Of a stretch of 64,000 nucleotides of DNA, positions 32,371 to 45,700 are shown one piece after another (position 1 is the first letter of the stretch; the number at the start of each line of letters is the position of its first letter). Below the pieces are notes generated by a model, which searched no databases, was not told where the DNA came from, and worked only from the letters and a program-made list of their open reading frames with translations. This DNA is from Lumbricus terrestris (Eukaryota; Annelida; Clitellata; Crassiclitellata; Lumbricidae): contig OX457053.1 in NCBI GenBank assembly GCA_949752735.1, positions 6,701,135-6,765,134 on the forward strand, read 5' to 3'. The position numbers were made by a program, and so were the translations under genes.

Positions 32371-32546
32371 TGATCCTACGGTACCTCGACCCGGACCACC
32401 ATGGACTACTCTTACGGAGAACCCCTTGACTCAACGCATTTGATCCTGATCCTACGGTACCTCGACCCGGACCACCATGGACTACTCTTACGGAGAACCC
32501 CTTGACTCAACGCATTTGATCCTGATCCTATGGTAACTCGACTCGG
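32371..32546 (+). repeat. 76-bp tandem units of repeat family R1
   Basis: GATCCTACGGTACCTCGACC units repeat with a 76-bp period (32371 and 32447), with a third beginning at 32523. The third is interrupted by the hAT element at 32547 and resumes at 34065 with CGACTCGGACCACCACGG. Confidence 0.85.
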
Positions 32547-34064
32547 CAGTGGCGTAGCTAGGATATTTGGCGCCCGGGGACGAACTACAAAATTGGCGCC
32601 CCCCCTCTATTAAATTTTTTCACATTGCTTTAGGGCCTACTGTCTTTATTCTTTAGAACGAACTCCCAAATGACCTCCGCCAGTTTGCTCATTTAATTCT
32701 ATCTTGCCTTTTAATTTCACCTCATTCACTTAACATTTACTTACTTAATAGCCAGTTGCCACTTATTGGAACTCTCGACTGAAAACCGAACATAATTATC
32801 ATGATTCTAGTCCTGCACCATCACCACCACACTACCATCATTAGGGTAGAGGGTTAGGGGAACACCTCTTTAAAGGTTTTTTCTTCTAATTTGCAAAGTG
32901 AGTAGGCCTAATATATCGTTTCGAGCGTGAAATTATTGTAAGATCTAGTGGTGAATATCCTAAATACAGTACTACTGTGTTTAATAAAATTCCAAAAGAT
33001 GACATTACAAAATAATTAAATACAAGGTGTTCAGAGGAACGTTTTACCCCGCACCTGGGACAAAACGCCTCTTGTCGCACATTTGTATTTTCCGATAACC
33101 TTTGTGACTTCTAATTTAATACAATATTTAATAATATTAAACTAAAAACTAAGTAGGGCCTATCATTCGAAATTTATTAATGATATTGATATATCATACA
33201 TATATCATAACACATAGGCCTGCGTGCATGCTGTCGATGAAAGAATACAAATTTAATAAGTACCTGGTATACGTACCGGTAGTTGATTATTTGTACTGAG
33301 TTATATAACGTAAAACTAATAAATTTATTATTTAAAATTAAATAGTAGACCTAATTATTTGAATTCAAACAAAATAGCAGTACAAGACAGCACAATGCCC
33401 TCTTGAAAGAACGCCTGAGCTGTTGACCTCTTGACCCAATGAAGTAGACAAATATCCATCTGGGACCCTCTGCTTATCAGGCATCAGTTTCAGAGACAAG
33501 AGCCAAGCCAGACTAATCTACTAGCAGCCGGGCAGCCCACAGATGGAAAGGTACTAACTCTACCCGAGCCAGCATACTCTAGTAACCCCACTCACCTCCT
33601 ATTCGGCCATTGGGCGAACTGGGCAATGGATGCAGCAGAATCCAGATAATTATTCATTCTGACCCGAGATTCCTTCACAACCAGTTGACCGCGCGAATTT
33701 GTAGTGCGTGGATCATTAACTGGGGTGGGATATTTCTGAGTGGAAATATCTTGGGTGCAGCCAGAGTGTGTGTGGCCTAACAACCCCAGCTGCGTTGTGG
33801 CTTGGTCATTTACAATGAGTATGGGGCGCCTGTTGGTGCGCAATGGGGCGCCAAAATCATGCCTGGCAAGCGGTTTGTAAGCAATATGATTCTTACTGGA
33901 TGTTTTGGGACGCCAAAATTGAATCTTACAAATTTATATGGTACAAAATTTAATAGCCAAAATACAAGTGCAAAATTGCTACTTTCAACCCTCATTTTGG
34001 CGCCCCCTTCCCTCGGCGCCCGGGGACACGTGTACCCCCCTGACCCCCCCTAGCTACGCTACTG
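32547..34064. mobile_element. Non-autonomous hAT element, CAGTGGCGTAGCTAGG family
   Basis: The left end is CAGTGGCGTAGCTAGG and the right end CTAGCTACGCTACTG. The 8-bp target duplications CGACTCGG are perfect (32539-32546, 34065-34072). GGCGCCCGGGG(A) words sit just inside both ends. The 1.5-kb interior has no transposase frame. The insertion splits a repeat of family R1 cleanly. Confidence 0.92.
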
Positions 34065-34190
34065 CGACTCGGACCACCACGGACTACTCTCACGGACAAC
34101 CCTTCTAACTCAACGCAGCGCTCGTGAATAAGCCGGTGCCCCGCGCTTGGCTTTCCAGTGGCGCTTTAGAAATTAGGAGATTACGATTAC
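34065..34190 (+). repeat. Repeat family R1, right part
   Basis: Continues the interrupted R1 unit: GGACTACTCTCACGGACAAC, CGTGAATAAGCCGGTGCCCC, then GGAGATTACGATTACGA. It matches the copy at the window start. Confidence 0.8.
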
Positions 34191-34364
34191 GAGAGAGTAG
34201 GCCTAGCCTACGTGAGAATTAAGCTTTAGGCCTATAGCCTAGACCACGTACTGGCCCACATTTTTAGAGAATGGCCTCAACATCGATGAAATTGCATGAT
34301 TAAATGCATTGATATTTTGCGCCCCATAGGCTTAATGTAAGCCTATGTTTTGCTGAAGGTCTGC

Positions 34365-34645
34365 AGAGGCGCTGTGGTGTAGCGGGTATGTTCGTCGCAT
34401 TGCAGCCGAAGGGTTGCAGGTTCGAAGTCCACCTCAAGTCGCCGCATAGGGACCTTGGGCAAGTCCTTCACTCGCAATTGCTCAGCGCTTCGGCGTGAAA
34501 CCACACTTACCACAGTATAAATAAATGTTATTTATAATGTGGTGAAACTACGATGCAGTGTCCGCGCTGTAGTCGGGAGCGCCTCTGAAGAGACTGACTA
34601 GAGAGCTTTAAAGGGTGCTATAACAAGTGCACATACAAACAAACA
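34365..34645 (+). repeat. tRNA-derived SINE, family S1 (best copy)
   Basis: An A box (TGGTGTAGCGGGTATG, 34375-34390) and a B box (GGTTCGAAGTCC, 34419-34430) have RNA polymerase III promoter spacing. The body reads TAGGGACCTTGGGCAAG, CACTCGCAATTGCTCAGCGC, TTCGGCGTGAAACC. The tail reads GTCGGGAGCGCCTCTGA and ACAAACAAACAAGC. It is not a functional tRNA gene, as no cloverleaf is maintained. Confidence 0.85.
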
Positions 34646-34675
34646 AGCAACACTAAGCCTATGCGTACCTGTATC

Positions 34676-35056
34676 CAGGGGGCCAATCCGGCCATGCCCC
34701 CACCCTCCATTTAGAAAATTCCTTCTTTCTCACCAGCCACTTTGGCGTGGAAAGTGTACGTGCCCCCCCCCCCCCCCCATCAGTTCCACAGACCTTTACA
34801 AAAGCAGTCTATGACGACTAAAAATGTCTTTTTTTTGGTGAATAAATTGGTATGGTTTTTCTGGGAAATGGGCTTTTTTTGCCCGGAATTTTGGCCGAAC
34901 TTTTTTGGCAGATAAAATGGTATATTTTCCGTGAGAATCAGACAAATGACTAAAAAAAGTCATCAGGTTTTCCAGCGACTAAAGATGAAAAAATTTATCC
35001 TTGCCAAACACCGGAAATTTTGGTCCCCCCTTCGAAACGTTTTGGATCCGCCACTG
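34676..35056. mobile_element. Non-autonomous hAT element, GGATCCGCC family (left end shortened)
   Basis: Perfect 8-bp flanks CCTGTATC (34668-34675, 35057-35064). The right end is GGATCCGCCACTG. The left end is CAGGGGGCCAATCCGGCC, which lacks the GCGGATCCA part present in the sister element at 51883. The interior has ATGACTAAAAAAAGTCATCA and poly-T words. Confidence 0.85.
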
Positions 35057-36300
35057 CCTGTATCTAGGTCCAGAGGCATAGACAAGGGGAAGTTTGGGGG
35101 TTAAACCCCCCATTGGCTTAGGAAATAAGTTTTTAAAAGGTTATTTATCCACTTAAATAAGAAAAACAAAACAATTGTTTGTAGTAACAATAGATTTTCT
35201 TACTTTATTCACACACACGCGCGCGCGCACACACACACACACAATGTGTGAGCTAACCTCTTCTGCTAGCTTGTACCTAGCAATTTTATTATTTGAATTT
35301 GTGGATATTTTGTTATTTAGTCTAACAAGTTCAGTTACTTTCTGAGATGAAAGGTGATGTGAAACTGTTGGCAGGCAAAATAGTGGACTCCAATAAAACC
35401 ATTACGACACAATGCTTCATGAATGTGCTTCCGTATGTAAGCTGCCTATGTAGAAACAAACAGTAGGCCTACAAACGTCCTCAAGCACTTACAGAAGCAC
35501 AAAAACCTGTCCGCAATCTGAATTACTCAAATAATTATTTACCCAATACAATTTTGTGTTAAACAATATAATAATTATTTGTGTAACTAAATAATTAAGA
35601 TACTTTATAATAATTGTTTCCGACAGACGAAGCCAGACATAGATTTGAAACAGCAACAAGACGCCCCGGAGATTCTTAAGTACATTCTTGACACATTTCA
35701 AGATTAACTACAAAAACTATCAGCAACAAAAAGTCGTTATTTTGTTCTAAGAACAAATGTCCGCACAAAAACAAATGAGAACTAATAAAATAGAGAATAC
35801 TTTAAGTAAAATTATAATTTCACCGAAAGATAACACAGAAGGCAGAAACTGAAGCTGGAAAATACAATTGATAACAGTTACTCTTTTATTGAAGGATCAG
35901 AAAGCACAGACGCAGTACCATAACTGTTCCTTTAGAACAACAATAGATTAATTAACCCTTTGAAGAAATACTACCTAATATGGGATGACAATCTGGATCA
36001 CACCAAATAGGCTTGTATTATTATTATTATAGTTAGGATGGATGTTGTTTTAAAAAAGCGTCACATTGGAAAACATGTAAAAACGTAATGAAGTGAATTC
36101 TGCAGTAAACAAAGAATATTAGTAATTAATTACAAACAATATAAATACAAAAATCCTTCAGTCCTATAAGTCTATTGTCTCCCGAAAGGTTAAAAAGACA
36201 CTAGTACATAAAGGACATGAACACAATGGACACAGGTCATCAGGAGACAAATGCAGTGTAGGTTCATGATTTAGCGTTCTGCAATTAAAAATGACTGAAT
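35057..36300. other. Spacer downstream of NPRL3
   Basis: It contains a GC/CA microsatellite (35214-35243) and AT-rich DNA. A TTTATT at 35885-35890 (AATAAA on the minus strand) is a possible NPRL3 polyadenylation signal, about 730 bp beyond its stop codon. No other gene is seen. Confidence 0.4.
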
Positions 36301-36428
36301 CATCATCATCACCACCACCACCACCACCACCACCACCACCACCACCACCACCACCACCACCACCACCACCACCACCACCACCACCACACCACCACCACCA
36401 CCACCACCACCACCACCACCACCACCAC
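36301..36428. repeat. CCA/TGG trinucleotide repeat
   Basis: About 128 bp of CAC/CCA triplets with one phase slip near 36386. It lies 190 bp past the NPRL3 stop. If transcribed with NPRL3, the RNA would be a UGG tract, which can fold into G-quadruplexes. The poly-Gly, poly-Val and poly-Trp frames on the minus strand are not genes. Confidence 0.95.
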
Positions 36429-36617
36429 AGCCCATGAAAAGACCCACCTTCATCAGCACCACACCGCATTTTAACTCTTCACCATTCACAGTACCAATGT
36501 GCCTCAAAGACAAAAGCCATTAACAGAAAATGTCAGTCTGTTCAGCATATAGATCAAACCTAAACAGATGCACACATAATTATCACCAAAAGAAAAACAA
36601 TAGACATTGTTTGCATG

Positions 36618-36777
36618 TCAGAGATAGATCCAGTAGGAGACGTCGGCTTCATCATGCTGGTTTATAAGAAGAACGTCACGGAACTTGTCAATGATCGCCA
36701 CAAGTTGAGAACGTCGCATGTTCTCGTAGAACATGATCGCCTCGAGATGGAACTGACCGTTAAAATACTTCGATAAC
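36618..36777 (-). CDS. NPRL3: NPRL3 exon 12 (C-terminus and stop)
   Basis: TTTTGCAG| acceptor. It encodes LSKYFNGQFHLEAIMFYENM, RRSQLVAIIDKFRDVLL and ends SYWIYL then TGA. Enters in phase 2. Confidence 0.93.
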
Positions 36778-39700
36778 CTGCAAAAGAAACGATGTGAAGA
36801 AATACACATGCCACAGCCAACAAACAAGTCAAACTCACTGGATAGCAGGGTTGTTGACACATTAAACTAAAGTAACAAATAACAATGCTATTATTCTTTA
36901 ACTGGTCAATTGGCACATTGCTATAGATCAGCATTTTGGTGTAGGGCTGCAGACATTGTCTGAATTTTATCAATGGAAATGTTTGTCACATGACCCTATT
37001 GCTCTGATTTCTTCTTATTTTATCCATAAAATTACTCTCCAACAGCTCCGAAAATGTCTGTAATTTTTAATTGCATATTACGATTATTTTATGACTGAAA
37101 TTCTAATATTGTTTTTATCCGATGTTTCCACACAATGCCTTTGCATGTGTTCAATCAAGTACATATTTACTTACTTTACATACAAATTTATAGGCATATG
37201 TACACATACACAGTTACAGACGTATTTACATATGCACACGACACACGTATCACACAAATAAGTAACAGGTCACTAATAATAGAAGGAGTCAAGTACTCTC
37301 AAGGAGACTTCAGGTCAAGCCAAAATGGTCAAGTCAAAGGGTTAAACCAGAAGGTCAAAGTTACACCAACCGTTCTAAGAGCAGTAGGTCTTCCTCACAA
37401 GTTGCGGCAGGACAGGCAAAGATGCTCTGGCGTTCTGCCACTGTGAATTTGACGAATAACTCAGTCCCTGCTTGACTGTGACGTTTCTTCACGGAGGCCG
37501 GAATTGTCTTGTGGCTGCCTAAAAAAATAGAACAATAAACACATAATTTTTTAAGACTTTACTTACCGTAAGCTGCAAGAGGAGAGAATGGGTGGTGCAG
37601 TTCCAATTTTTTTTACAAAAAGCCCTGTGACTCTCACCCTAACTCTCAGGGTTTCTATCCCTATTCCAGGTGGGTCAACATGGTCTCCCAGTGAAAACAG
37701 GAATCAGAAATCACCTAAAACTGACGCAAAACCAGCACGGGAGGGGTAAAGCCGGCCTGGGATGGGAGGAAGGTGAGAAATTGAGCCCTGTTGTTTGGTG
37801 GAGATAAAAACCTCTAGCACTAGTAGTACAATGAGTACTAAGTAGCCATACTGTCAATTGTGCTAATGTATACCTACAGCGTTTTGCCTATTGCTTTTTG
37901 GAAATAAACGAATATAAACAAATAATCGAATATATAAACGAATAAATGAATATACATACATCATTGACTCGCCCAACAATAGCTTACTTGGTTGCTTGAT
38001 GGCATCTTTGCTTGCTTCCATCTCTTCGTCTTCATTCTCCGCCTCCCCATCTTTTGACAAACGCATTCGCGGACGATGTTGATTATCTTTTGGAATGAGA
38101 TGCACAAACGTATGCACCTGGTAGATGAGTCTATGCCTCAGCAGCCAAACCACCACCTGTACGTCTTGACCCTAAACAATAAAATATCAAGAACAACCTG
38201 TACACACAAAACAAATGTAATTTTACAATGTCCTCCTTGTAAACTTTAGAAGTGCACATAAAGCCAGAAAAATATTACAAGCTATAAGCACACTGTTTTT
38301 GGTTTAGAGCGAAAGATTCGGGAAACTGACATTAGAAGTTGCAAACAAGAAGTACTTGCAAATCTTCCAAATTTCAAACAAAAGCCACATCAGGGAAACC
38401 AGGGCAATATCAAATCAAGACTGCAATAGTCAGAATGCTTTGTGCATTTCATTGCCAGGCCAGAACCTGCGGAAGTCAAGCCAGGGAGGGAGCATGGTCA
38501 GACGGTAGAACTGGTGATTATTGTGGTCTAGCACAGAATACAAAAAAAGCTTGAAGAGTTCAGCTTTGTAAGCCACTCCACCATTGCTTGCACTTTGGCA
38601 GTGCCAGTCCCAAGCCACAAGAAAGGAGGAGGGCAACACTAATCATTCTTGATATGATGCAGTGTTGCTAAACATTAACAAGCAAGTTCTGTATGCCCAC
38701 AAAGCAATCGTGTCATCACTACCTCAAACAAGTTACGGTACAGACTGCAACTGAAACAAAAATACCATGGAGACGAAAGTGTTTTATCTGCCTACTGGAT
38801 TCTGTTGAAGGCCGATGACGTCTCGGTGATCTTTCAGAGGACAAGGCACAGAAAACTCGGCCAAAATCTCCGGCAGGCACAGACCAGGAAACTGCGCTTG
38901 AAATCGCAGCGCCAAAACGGAGTTCCTAAAAGATCAACAGAACACAAAACTTTACAGTTGCGTCAAAGAGAGACAACTGCACAGTATTCAATAAATAATT
39001 ATAAGGTTAATAAGATTTCAAACAGAAAGATTGACGGAAGACCAGCGTTGTTTAACAAAGATAAATTATTATTTGGATGGAACTATGTAATGAGAAAATT
39101 TTGTAGAATATATCAGAGGGAGAATATGATTCCCATGGAGTTGGAGTATGCACAAAGAAGACTAAAGTTCTATTTTGGACTGTGCGTCGTGTGCGTGTGT
39201 ACGTTTATGTGCGAGTGTGTGCGTGTATATGCGAGTGTTCGAATGTGTGTACAAAAGCTGGTCAGTGGAGATTTTTATCATTATTTTAAACTCATTTGCT
39301 AATACATGAACCTTCATTGCTTGACAAATGAATGTTTTAGACTCCAATGACAAGAGTTTACTTAAAACGATTGGGAAACCAATGCAGCTCATTGTTTTAG
39401 TGTAAACACTGTTGCAGCATTGTTTGGAGATATTTAAAAGGCACATGCTAATAGATATGTTGTATACATACATCCACTCACACACATGCACACACACTTA
39501 CACACACACACTCACATACACACAAGTACATGGATACAAAGAGTGCCATGCAAGACGCCTTTAAAAATGCAAATGATAGCGTGCATTTCCAGAATCTTCA
39601 CAGTGGTTGATAATTATAAGAGTATGGTGGAACATTGACTTACACGGCTGTGTTGGTGCGTGGTGCAACCATGTAATGATTTGACTCACATAGTGGGAAG

Positions 39701-42700
39701 ACGATCATCGCTTTGCCCCAATAGACAAGTGACGCCACCAGACGAACAACCTTAAATCATACAAGATTGAAAACAAACATTTGAAACTTTATGAACCACA
39801 CAACAACAGATTTTAAAAAAATATCAAAGTGTAAAGAGTTAAGAAGGCGAGTGCAATTGATTCTCAAGATTTCAAGAACAATGATGCCATAACACTAATA
39901 TTATTATCACTACTACTAATGCACATTTTTAATAGCAGCTCTATGGTCCACCTAAATATAAAATAACTTCTCTCATTCAATTTTTGGTTTGAATAACTAA
40001 TTTTTTATTTGTTTGAATGTACGAAGCTTGCCATGTTTGGCCACCCGCAGATATTTATTTCCGTGGGGTTGGGACAAAAACAAAGTTCTGTCAAGAGTTT
40101 GAAAAATACAAAGTAGGAAATAAAGAACATGTGCATTTTTCAGAGGTTGCGAAATGCAAATATTTAGTTTAAGTAAAGTGAATCATCGGTATCATTAGTA
40201 TCATTGGTATCATTAGTATAATTAGTTCTTTAGTGCAAAGACATTTGTTAAAAACCAAAAAGTAGTAGTTAAAAAGGTGTCAGTGCTCCAGGTGAAATGG
40301 GGGGGACATGAGGGCCACTTTTTCTTTGTTGAAGGACATTAGGGGCCACAAGGTTAAAATTGTATTAACTAAAAGCATATAAAATTGTTATAATTGACTC
40401 AAAATATAATGCTTGATGTTATTTATCGATGTTAAAATAAAATAATTTGTAATAGAAAATAATAATGTGTTCTATCCTGTCGAAATTGTTAATTTTTTCA
40501 TGTATTTTGGATAATTCTTTGAGATGAGGGACATTTTCTGAGACCTGGAGGGTCATTTTCTGAGGTCTGGCGGGCCACGGGTTGGGAACCGCTGACTTAG
40601 ACATTCGTGCACACAGCAACTGCCAGGAAAATTTAAAGTTAGAACCATACAAAGTAGTTGGTCACTAACCTGTCTCAGATCAATGTCAGCCTCAGAAGCA
40701 AGACTCTGCAGGTTCTTGACCGGACTGCTGACCCGCACCAGTTTGACAAGTGCTGGACTCACGTCAAGAGGAAGTGAATCGAGCAGAACACGCTCGTCTT
40801 CAGTGAGCAACATTGCATGGTACGGACTACAAGAATATATGCAGACAAAACCACGCCATAGAAATTGTTATTAGGGGCATCCATAATTCAGGGCTTTTTT
40901 AACATGCAGTTCTACACAAAATGTGCAGTTGTAAATGAAATTGTGCAGCTGTGGATGCACTTCTGTGTAGTTAAAGCTAGTTTAAAACAGGGCTGTAATC
41001 AAGGGTATTCGGCGTATAAAAACCAGGGTACACGGGTATACATGAGTAAATCACGGAACACGCGGCTGTTTAGGTGTATTTTATTAAATTCGAAGCGAAA
41101 GACTAAAAAAGGTCATCAGATTTTTTCGGACGGAAAATTGAGAAATTTTTGGGCTGATGACTAAAAAAAGGTCATCAGAAATTTCGCATCCAAAAAGTCG
41201 TTTTTCTCCTGGCATGGATGGCAAGGAAAGGAGGGGTTGTGCAGTTCTAGAAATTCCTTTAAAAAGCCCTGCCATAATTCCATATATTACCTATGCAAGG
41301 AGAGGAGACAACCTAAATCCAGAGACACTCTCCCCTCCCTGTGTACGTAATATATTGATTGTCCCAAGAATTTATATATTCAACTGTTCGGTGAGTAACG
41401 ATGAAAGTAAGCTGGCCGACTGATGTGTGTTACGTCTTTGAGGAAAGTTTTAAACCAGATTCTTGTTCCATACTCCGAAGTGCAATGCTTATCGTTTTGT
41501 GTCGGAAGTCGGGAGTTTAAATTATAGGCCTGGCCAAAGAGAACTCTATCATTGTTTCACGACTTAATTTCATTTTTAAGCCCTGCAAATGTAGTTCCAT
41601 ATTAAACTATGAAACTCAAAAACTTCCAAACTGACACCAACCACCTGTTAGAGAAGCTTATATATATAATATAATATATATATCAATATTAATAATTAAC
41701 TTAATATTAAAGATAGGTTAAAGGAATGCAATTACCGTATAGCTTTAATGCATCGCTGCAACACCTGCGGCTGCAAATAACAGAAAGCAATCAGATAGTA
41801 AACAATTGAACATTATATATATATATATAGATATATATAGATATATATAGATATATATATATATATATATACATAGCAACTCTGAAGTCTCATTAAGATA
41901 GTTGCAGCCAATATGTATCATGGTGGAAAGTTACAGCATGAATGATACAGAATGTCATAGAAAGCATGACATACTGTGCAGGCATGACATGGCATGTATG
42001 ACTTAGTACGTCATGGCAGGAATGACACAGTACATCATTCGATGCATGACATAGCATGTCATAGCAGTTACCGGTGCATGATAACATGACAAAGAGCATT
42101 GTGTTGCAATTCCAAGGTGCTCAATGATTTATTTCTTGGCATTCTCGAATATCCATCAAGATGTTGAGGTTCAAGTCAAGTTCCAGCCATGGCAGAAAAT
42201 TGCTTTGAGATTTTCTACCCAACTACACCTTCAAACTAACTGGCTGTATAATGAGTGTGCTAACTGCACCATGTTGGTGGGAGGATCAGACGGCAAGGAA
42301 AAGGTCAGGTCAAGCCAACAATCCTCATATGACCATTGTCAAGGGTAAGAAACTCAAGTCGTTAGCACTTCATATCTGGAAGGGGTGCTCAATAAATCCC
42401 TTGCAATCAATGGCTTCCTACCACGTCAATTCATTGCTTGCAGCTTCGCGCCTGCTACGCAAATTCTGTGTAACAATTTACCTTGCACAAACTGTGTAAA
42501 ATTATCGCACACCTCAAGTAGAATTAGACTAGTCTCACTTATCCCATGTTTGCAATAACTGCAATTAATAAGTAAATTATATAATTTACAAAAACTTTTA
42601 CAACAAATAGGATAGGGTTCCCCAACCAAGCACCGCACATAGTTCCAGCGTAGATTCCTCTGACCTTGAGAAGAACTGGACGATCCCCCGATGACCTCTG

Positions 42701-45700
42701 GCAGACCAGACCATTGACCTTTGGTTCCAGACACAGACTGACAGCTATCCACGAATTTATGTAGACTTTGACTCCACCCGTTGAACAAATACTAGAAGAA
42801 ACAGATAAAAACCAAAGGCAATACTTCAGCAAGCATGTGATAACCTGATATAATTTGCAACTTATCTCAACACCCTAATAACGAGACCATGGGCGCAAAA
42901 CACAGTGTAACAGGGCGGCCATTCCAGGTTGTAGGACCAGCGATAGCAGTCTGTGAGCGGGGAACCAGATGCTCAGCTTGTTCGCTGACCTGTACAATAA
43001 TAAAGGCACAACAGTAGTAGATTAGACTAGACATATTATAATCTCATTTTTTATAAACTCCAACCGATGACTAAATATCATCTGGTGATAATGAGTTAAT
43101 GAAATGTATTGTTAAAGCAATGGAGAAAAGCAGACCACATTACAACGTTTGGCTTACTCTTCATATATACGCTTCAGACATTTTGCCAGCGTGGATTCTT
43201 CTAGACATTTGTCGAAAATTTCTGCGCTCAACGGTCCGTCTGCTAAATAAACCAGAACAAAATACCCACGATGGTTATCCAAGCCAAAGAAAACATAGGA
43301 ATATCAAAATAAAACAAAATGCAGTCACTTGCAGCATATGAAAATAACAAGTTTAAAAACACAAACAACACAATTTAAGTTAGGCTATTTTAAAAAAAAA
43401 ACAGCATTTAGTATCCCCAACAGGTAGGATAAAACAAACAGATAACTTAGGATATCTAAACATAACTTAGGATATCTAAACAAAATGAATAGTTGTTAAT
43501 GAAGTCAAGCTTATGGATGCTGAGTTTAATGAAAGCATTAACGGTTTCCATTTCATGAAAGTTTATGGCTAGAACAAATCAATTCTCGATATCAGTGAAC
43601 ACATTTCCACTTTATATGAAGCCCAAATAAGCTCCAAGAAATCCACAAAATTCAGTTCTTGTAAGTATTGAAAAAACAAACATCATATGCTATGATGGCC
43701 ACACACTTTGCACCAGAATGAGAGTAATACAAGCAGCTTAAGTGCCAACAATTGTTGCTAAATTTTCTGTTTTTTCTACATAAAACTAAAATGATAGGCA
43801 AAGTAACCAGTAGTGAAAATTCTCTTCCCATTTTTTCTAGATAAATTTTCAAGACACTTCGTAATATGGTCGTGGATTTTAACGATTAACTAATAAATTA
43901 ATCATAAATTTTTTAATCAATTAATTTTCGACTTGTTCAGTTAATTTTTTTACTCATTTCATGTCGTCAAGCATTTTCAATGTAAACAATAGTGAACAAT
44001 CGTAATTTTAAACTTCTGAATGGAAAATGAAGCGATAATTTTGCATTTACGGTAAATGTTCATGGAAATTTTAAACATGGTGAAAAAATTCACTGTCTTT
44101 ATCTACAGTTCAAGTTTTGTAGAAAAAAGTAGCAACAACTGAGTTATAAATCACAAACAAAACGCTACAAAATTCTCACACAGCTTAGGAAGTAAAACAC
44201 TACAAAGTCAGATTAGGACCTTCTACTATGGAGAAATGATATACCCAATGCTTCCTGGTGAGCTTACTCCTCTTTTATTGCATTACGCATTTAATCATTT
44301 AACCTAAACATGTGATGCATAACGTATGTAATTTTGTATGCATTCATTTACATATATGCATTTTCAATGCATTCTATATACAACTCAGAACTGTGATTTT
44401 TGTCATGCTAGAGTCAGGAGCGGTTCTGAGTAGTCCCAACGAAGAGGCGCTATAAAAATTCCTGAATTAATGAATGTTAGAAAAAGTGTAACTTATGGAT
44501 AATCAGTTTACCTTCTACGTTTGATGAACAATCATCTTGAATGCTGAGCATGATTCGCTTCTGACTAGACATGTAACCCATGCGGTGCTCTTCGTGACAA
44601 AGAGCCACGGCCAACTGACGTGAAAGATCCTGGTACGTTGCTATAACGTCAGAACTCACCCACGACTAGCAAAAAAAGAAAGCAAACACAGGCACTTACA
44701 ATACAATGCAATTAAATCCAACATTAGTTACAGCATCTGAACAACTGAAATAGATAACAAGGTAAAAATGGAAAATAAGTTATTGAAAGCAGCATGCTGT
44801 GCCATAAATAGTGATAAATTTACAGAGCTCTATTTAACATGCACATCTTCAACTCAACGTTACAAACAACTATTTTATCTTAAACGATGTGGAGAATGCG
44901 GTAGTCAACCGAGACATCTTGGGTTCAAATCCTGAGCAGGGCAGAAATCTATTTAGAGTTTTAATCTTCACCTGCATCCCTAACCGACACCACTGCAATG
45001 AGTACACTCACTTACTCCACCTATGAGCAGATCAGATTCCAAGGAAAAAACAAAGAACTCGCAAATACTTCATACAGACATCTGCCAAAAGGACTGTATT
45101 TAAGCATAAACAAATATATTCATTGATCTAATTCAAACTGCCCAACCCCAAGGAGTAGATGGCTGAATTAGTATCATGGGGCAATGATCACATAGGAATG
45201 CATGATAATGTTCAGGCTAAACAAGAGTCAATTTTAAAACAGCCAGCTAGGCACCAATCTGCTGCACATTTCATCATAGCTCAGGGTGAGACTTGCCAGG
45301 GGAGTTGAACTGCACAAACCCATAGGCTTTCTTAGGACCCTCACACTCAGGTCCACAGTCTTCTTCGCACGCACACACCAACTTCAAGTGGATCATAGTG
45401 TGACCCCAGTAATTTCCAGCATTTCCACCCCCATTCCCCACCCCCTCTAAGGAGTGGGAGGCTGAGTTAGTAAGTAAGGACTGACCCACGACCATCCATT
45501 CTTCGTACCTGTACTACCACCACACCGTCCCAACTTCTTCATTACTTTTTCTTCTTAATGGGCATTGGACGAATTAAACAAAACAAAGACAAACATTTCT
45601 GCGTACCCTTAGAGCGAAGACCACGTTGAAGATGATATCCGTCTGCTGCGGTCCATGCTGACAATCGTCCTTCGTGATGTTCAGAACGGTGGGAAAACCG

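Noticed and set aside
34375..34430. tRNA gene
   Set aside because: A and B boxes are present but the sequence does not keep a cloverleaf, and the same head with a common body occurs several times, so it is a SINE.
36164..36513. Minus-strand frames with poly-Gly, poly-Val or poly-Trp
   Set aside because: Pure CCA/TGG trinucleotide repeat.
38805..39302. 165-codon plus-strand frame
   Set aside because: Antisense to NPRL3 exon 9 and the neighbouring intron; no motif and the real exon is on the other strand.
42885..43000. Possible extra NPRL3 exon (frame VSEQAEHLVPRSQTA after a GTACAG)
   Set aside because: Exons 4 and 5 join directly in phase as YEDICSTGG, matching the family without an insertion here.
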